Assembly (NCBI GenBank): GCA_947179155.2
Contig: OX359267.1
Span: 58,698,792 to 58,762,791, forward strand
Direction of reading: 5' to 3'
Origin: Hedera helix
Taxonomy: Eukaryota; Streptophyta; Magnoliopsida; Apiales; Araliaceae
Length of the DNA: 64,000 bases
The notes under the pieces: generated by a model
Told to the model about the DNA's origin: nothing
The model's input: the letters and a program-made list of their open reading frames with translations, nothing else
Databases searched by the model: none
Program-made: the position numbers and the translations under genes
Part shown: positions 59,190 through 64,000 of the stretch, piece by piece
Layout: each line of letters begins with the position of its first letter
How positions within the stretch are numbered: the stretch's first letter is position 1

Positions 59190-59583
59190 TGTTGACGCCT
59201 GATTCTGTCGGGCAGTCCTGCTGGCCGTCCGGTAAGAATACCTGCACAAAAGTCCGAACGGCTTGGGCCGTTGGTGGACTCCTCCGGTGTGAGTGTTAGT
59301 GAAGGTATATGGAAAAGTCAACAATGGAGGTCTGAATATCTAGTGTAGCAAATTATGCGTTACCCTTCTCTCCATTGTCAACTGGGTATTTATACTACGT
59401 ACCTGATTAACGGTCACCTGTGTAACGGTTCTGACCATTACACTAGGTAGTTATGATACATGTACGTTTCATCCTTCACCCACGTGCTGTAAGCCCACTA
59501 GGAAGGTTACCAGGCTGACGGTCTATTGGGCCTGGCCCAATGTCATTTCCTGGATCAGGCCTGGTTAAATATTCATCCTAACA
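59190..59583 (-). repeat. LTR (5' LTR in element sense)
   Basis: 394 bp, reads the same as 49700-50093. It carries the element's promoter. Confidence 0.97.
59387..59394 (-). promoter_or_regulatory. TATA box of the retrotransposon promoter
   Basis: TATAAATA in element sense, inside the 5' LTR about 190 bp from its downstream end. This is a typical position for the U3/R boundary. Confidence 0.6.
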
Positions 59584-61634
59584 ATTTATATTATAATTTT
59601 AATAATTTATTATATTTTAACCATATTAAAAATATTTTAGAGTATAATATATACATATAATGTTTACATATATTTTTATAATTGCATTGCACATTCTAAT
59701 TATGCTAACGAAGTTTAAACTGCAAAGGAAAGAGTATATCAATGTTTAAGGGGAAAAATAAATTTATCTAGTATATTTTTATTATTCTCATTAACTTAAT
59801 CCATTTATGTTTTTTGTAACACAATAATACTTGTCACTTTTTCTAAGGAAAATGTTTTTACGAATAGGAAAAAAAGATTGCTTGATGGGTAATTGTATTA
59901 GAAATTATATTTACGGAACTTTATAATTAAACTGCTTAAGAAATTTATGTTAAAAATAAAGATTTATTATTTTCGTACGAATAATCTCTGCTCCGGGTCT
60001 TATGTGAAGAATACTCATTCATCATTTCATTGTGTTCTCCAATTACTTTGAGTAAAAAATTAAGAGGTAATTATTGACATTGCATGTTTTATTGACGAGA
60101 ATAAATTATTTAAAAATGACATGTAAAATTATTGTTTTATACCATTCAATAATAATATGTCATGTAGAAAATTTAGGAAGATATCAAAGAATTAAAAATG
60201 AATTATCATATTGTTTAATTATTATTTATCATGATAAAATTGTTTAATCAATCATATTGGATTTTAAATCTCTTGATATTATTTTAAATTTTCTATGTGA
60301 CATGTTATTATTGGATGGTGTAAAACAATAGTTTTGCATACATTCTTTATATAATTTATTCTCTTAAATGGTACTCCTCTTATTCGTGTATTTTATCTGA
60401 AAATATATAGTACTCTCCCCGTTCTAAATTATAAGATTATTATTGACTTTATAAAAATCAATTTAAGACATTTTTAAATTCAAAATTGACATAATTTATT
60501 TGAATTTTTAAAACAATAAATCTTATAACTAATAGTATTTTATAAATCGTTTATGATATTTATAATTATATTAACATAAACTAAATGAATTCATCTCAAT
60601 TTTGAATTTGAAAATATTTGAAATAGACTTTTCAAAAGTTAATATTAATCTTATAATTTGAAACAAATGAAATATTTATTACTTCTTACTGAAAATGTAC
60701 AATTAACAAATTACAAATTAAATGCATTACTACTATGAAAGTAAGTATATTATGTAAATTCTTATTATATTATAAGATACTAAATTTTTTGTTACTTATT
60801 TTGGTCACTTTTAAACATTATAAGTTATACATTTTTTTCTCTTTTTCTTTACTTCGCTTGGTAGTTCTTCTTGTATTTCTCTTCCATTTTGTTTTTGTAT
60901 TTAAGATAATAGTTCTTTCCAAAGATCATTACATAATTCTTTTTCCTTCTTTTTATCTTACTCAAAAAAAAAAAAAAAAGTGTGAGAGAAGTACATCCCT
61001 AACGTCTTCCAATACCATTTTTCACAAAATTAATATACAAAATAAGTAAATAAATAATAGAAATGAAGTCTCATTCATTTTTAAATTGTCAGAAGAGAGA
61101 AACATTCCAACTTTCTATGAAATTTGGAAGTTGCTACGTTATGTGACAGTCGAACTATATTATTTTATCTCACATCTTCTGCATTCAGTATGGATTTATT
61201 CGACTGAAATTCTAATTGAGTAGAAACAATTCTTATTAATTGACGTTAATTAGTGCAAGTATGATATAAGATTGCCTAAAAGATATCGCATCACATTTGT
61301 GGTCCAATATTAGAAAATGATATACATGTCCACAAATATGATGATAAAATTAGATGACATTTAATGTAAAACTCTATGCAATAAGATGATAAAATAATAA
61401 TATATGAATAGCTTTTTTTATTTTCTTTATATCCCATATATTGAAATTTAATATTGATATAAATTTATCGTCATATGTATTCGAATTCTCTAATATTTAA
61501 TATTTGTTGTTTTTATTGTAAATCACAGCTCTTGATCAGCTAATTATACTAGCAATATCACAATTGTCTATTATCAATCAGTGTAAAATCAAACAATAAT
61601 ATTCCTAGTATAATTGTAGGGAATAGAATTATGG
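59584..61634. other. AT-rich intergenic DNA
   Basis: Begins with the ATTTA target duplication. No gene is supported; the 104-codon frame at 60735-61049 is Phe/Leu-rich by composition. Near 60060-60310 an inverted pair shares TGACATGTAAAATTATTGTT-like words, probably another small foldback. Confidence 0.5.
60409..60680. mobile_element. Stowaway-like MITE
   Basis: The left end TACTCTCCCCGTTCTAAATT, followed by ATAAGATTATTATTGACTTT, pairs with the right-end AAAGTTAATATTAATCTTAT. The internal words CAAAATTGACATAATT and TTGAATTTGAAAATATTTGA match those of the copy at 10283-10525. Confidence 0.6.
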
Positions 61635-62545
61635 CTAGAAGGGCGCAGATAAGGGCTCCTTGAGTTTAGACTGATCGGCTGGAGAATCGATAATTGCGGA
61701 AGTAATTGAACATTGGCAACCTGTTTCATTCATCTTCTCCTTGCACTCATCTAGCTGCTGATTGTAACCAAGTGGGTTTTCCTTTTGATCAGTGTGTGCA
61801 ATATCCTTGATATCAACTACTGGTTTCAACCCCTGCACATGTAAATTTTTACATCCTATAATAATATATATATATATATCAATTCTTTAGAGCAATTTTA
61901 GCTAATAAAGCATAGAAATAATAAATTTATGAGCAGTTGTATATTCTCTATATCATTTTAATTTCATGGAAAGTTCACCTCTACAAAAATACTTGAGGCC
62001 TCATTTGGAGGCTCCTTGCTCAGAACTATGTCAACAGCTACTTCCTGCATGCATGCATCAATAGAAAATGTAAAAGCCAAAATATACATAATTATTGAAA
62101 CCAAAGGTTGATAAGCAAATTTAGAGAATTTCTTTTAAATTAAATTTTCGAACCGGAAACTACAAGTGGAATAATACTTGGATGAAAATCATCCAACCAG
62201 TACATCTGAATAGATTACACAGATAATTGAGCTAGAGCAGCAAGACTAAAAATGAAATTGGAATTATATAAACAGAAATATTTGGAATTAAAGAATTTAT
62301 AAGAATAGCAAAGCGTCCTTTCTTTGTTATTTCCATTAAAAATGGTACTCTCTTTTTTTTCTTTTTCTATTTGTCTGAACAGAGGGCTAATTAAATGAAA
62401 ATGAAATAGTTTGCAAAGCTCAATTAAAAGAAAGATTACGAGGAATTAAAACGTAACGAAAGGATAGAATTACCCTTGCATGGTTGAGTAGGCCTTGGTT
62501 TAAGGTCTTAGGTTCCATTTCAATGGAGCAGCAGAAGTTGGCCAT
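61635..62545 (-). CDS. Small conserved plant protein of unknown function
   Basis: Three exons, 62545-62474, 62044-61979 and 61832-61635, all in phase 0, give 111 aa. The start MANFCCSIEMEPKTLNQGLL, the middle VEGLKPVVDIKD and the end SKLKEPLSAPF look like conserved blocks of a short plant protein I have seen annotated only as hypothetical. It has no signal peptide or membrane segment. A CQC pair sits near residue 88. The middle is Glu/Lys/Gln-rich and probably disordered. Short exons with good splice sites and a preserved frame argue that it is a real gene. Function: not known. Confidence 0.7.
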
Positions 62546-63428
62546 GGATGAATACGGACTGCACCCCTACCAAAATCCTCTTCCTGACTGATTCTTAGTG
62601 GTGAATGAATTTTGTACGTTTATCAGAATTCACAGGCTCTTCTCTTTTTACTTGGGCTGGGTACACATAAAATTAATTAAAGGAGGTGAAAAAAATGTAA
62701 ATAAATTAAGTTTGGGGAACTAATAAATTAATAAAATTTCTTCATTCACATCTCGTGCATCCCTCCCTCGATCACTTTGTCTTCTTTACCTTTCTTCTTC
62801 TTCTATCTTTGAATTTATATATGAATATTGACTTTTTAACACCATACTAATTAACTTCACGGGACTCGCACCTTCCATCTTTAATTAATTGGTTGAGGAT
62901 ATCAATAACCTATATTAGGCATTGTTTGGCTAACCCCAATGCTAACTTTGAATTAGAATAATGAAATTGGAAAAAAAATAAAAAAAATTGGTGAAGGAAT
63001 AGAATGATGGGTGAAATAATTCATTTCATTCTTGACTGTAATGAGTCATTTCATATTCTCCCCAAAGAATAAAAAAAAAATTCATCAAACTTTTCATGTC
63101 GTTGTTTAGATGCTTATTTTATGTTAGAATTTAAGATGAAAAATGAAAAAATAAGAACAAGCGATATACCCAAATTTATCAATTTGGCTAATCTTGCTTG
63201 TCTTATATATTCAATAGATGTCTCACACGCTCTACAATAATTCACACATCATACAATTGTTTTTATAGTAACTAAAAAACTCTAACTGCTATAACATGGG
63301 CTCAAGCCCAATATATTAGTAAACTAAAGACTGGACTATTAATAAATTTCCAAATCCAATTACACCATTGAGCGAGACCCCGACCATCCTGTCGTAGTGG
63401 TCATTAGTCGAACCCGTAAAAGTATGAG
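62546..63428. other. Intergenic DNA
   Basis: Promoter side of the small gene near 62546-62830, with CT-rich tracts. An imperfect element with GGAATGA/TCATTTC words at about 62925-63115 resembles, but does not clearly belong to, the MITE family at 30087. Confidence 0.4.
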
Positions 63429-63617
63429 TCAATCCCAACATTTTAGACTATATAATGATTTAATAAGTTTATAAATTTTCTTTTCTTGGCCTTTTAAAAT
63501 AAAACCTTCAGGTAGATTCACTACAAAAGCCTGGCTCAAAACTTTTTGAGCCACCTGTCTAGTTTCACCTTCCTCCTTCAAATCACTCAAGTTATTAGCA
63601 CTCTCATTACTACTCAT
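63429..63617 (-). pseudogene. Ty1/copia reverse-transcriptase relic
   Basis: A minus-strand frame whose second half, LPEGFILKGQEKKIYKLIKS followed by LYSLK, matches the copia RT block PEGF...K.LYGLKQ. The Gly of YGLK is Ser here and the frame stops a few residues later. The first half does not resemble RT. This is a short fragment, not a gene. Confidence 0.6.
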
Positions 63618-64000
63618 TTCATCTGATAAGATTCACAACAAATGAAACCCAGAACCCTTTCACACCAAAACTTCGTCTACCCAAATTTATAAATCTACCA
63701 ACATAAACAGATAACAGAACTCGAAATAAAAAAAATTCACCAAGCTCAGAAGTCAAAAACCCTTTGAAAATATACTTTCTGGTATCCAAAGCTGCAATAT
63801 AACCAAAACAAAAGGTAATAACATAACAAATTCATTACTCTAAAACCCTTCAACATTAATCATCTTTTACCAAATTACTTGAATTCAAATAAATTAGGGC
63901 TTACAGTGTGAAAGGACAGATAAAAGTTGATGAATGCATAATTCAATTTAAATGCTCTTATCAAACTCAGTAGCCTCTTAAACAAATCTTGCAAAGTTGA
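63618..64000. other. Window edge, no gene recognised
   Basis: AT-rich sequence with no supported frame. It could belong to a transcription unit that continues beyond the window. Confidence 0.35.

Larger units (their letters stand above)
49700..59583 (-). mobile_element. Intact Ty3/gypsy retrotransposon, Tat lineage
   Basis: A complete 9,884-bp element whose coding sense is the minus strand. It has two 394-bp LTRs that I read as identical and a perfect 5-bp target duplication ATTTA (49695-49699 and 59584-59588). Internally it has a primer-binding region, one unbroken gag-pol frame, a polypurine tract, a 77-bp tandem array and an opposite-strand three-exon gene. The domain order protease, RT, RNase H, second RNase H, integrase and the antisense extra gene point to the Tat group (Ogre/Retand relatives), from knowledge of plant Ty3/gypsy lineages. 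Identical LTRs imply a very recent insertion, and nothing in the sequence shows it to be inactive. Confidence 0.95.

Noticed and set aside
60735..61049. 104-codon Phe/Leu/Lys-rich frame
   Set aside because: Composition-driven in T-rich DNA and ends in a poly-A tract; no domain or homologue is apparent.
1..64000. tRNA or rRNA genes
   Set aside because: No cloverleaf-forming stretch with both internal promoter boxes and an acceptor stem was found; the only box A/B pair (10033) does not fold.

Overview
The window is nuclear DNA of a flowering plant, most likely a eudicot. It is AT-rich between genes. The genes are split by GT-AG introns, the families are land-plant ones (Aux/IAA, DREB/ERF, CASP-like, TIP aquaporin, NDH-associated ferredoxin-like protein), and MITEs, microsatellites and LTR retrotransposons fill the spaces. 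Nothing prokaryotic or organellar was seen. All gene models were assembled by eye from conserved protein sequence, splice dinucleotides and reading-frame phase; no alignment was run.

Layout. 1-5.4 kb: intergenic, with a 560-bp AAT/ATT microsatellite and a foldback element with 10-bp flanking repeats. 5.5-7.9 kb (+): complete five-exon Aux/IAA repressor of the IAA27 type. 8.9-13.1 kb (-): four-exon membrane-anchored protein with a methyltransferase-like fold. 14.0-16.8 kb (+): decayed WD40 (JINGUBANG-like) pseudogene. 17.3-17.6 kb (-): possible one-exon membrane peptide. 19.5-20.9 kb (+): TIP2-type aquaporin pseudogene. 21.2-22.8 kb (-): pseudogene of the chloroplast NDH subunit PNSB3/NDF4. 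23.6-27.8 kb (-): nine-exon seven-transmembrane protein of the Tmemb_40/CAND type. 28-34 kb: MITEs and a degenerate copia element. 34.3-34.9 kb (+): intronless TINY-like DREB factor whose apparent TATA box lies in the copia LTR. 35-40.8 kb: repeats, including a near-perfect 193-bp hairpin. 40.8-43.3 kb (-): CASP-like membrane protein. 44.4-48.0 kb (-): nucleoporin NUP35/NUP53. 49.7-59.6 kb: intact, very young Tat-type Ty3/gypsy retrotransposon. 61.6-62.5 kb (-): small three-exon conserved protein of unknown function. 63.4-63.6 kb (-): copia reverse-transcriptase relic.

Two points stand out. First, the retrotransposon has LTRs that read as identical, a perfect 5-bp target duplication, an unbroken gag-pol frame with two RNase H domains, a 77-bp tandem repeat, and a separate three-exon gene on the opposite strand. 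Second, the order TIP2, PNSB3, DREB A-4, CASP-like, NUP35 recalls the Arabidopsis At3g16240-At3g16310 segment. Here the first two are pseudogenes and the last three are intact, which suggests a duplicated block losing redundant copies. The genes do not form an operon or pathway; they are independently transcribed.
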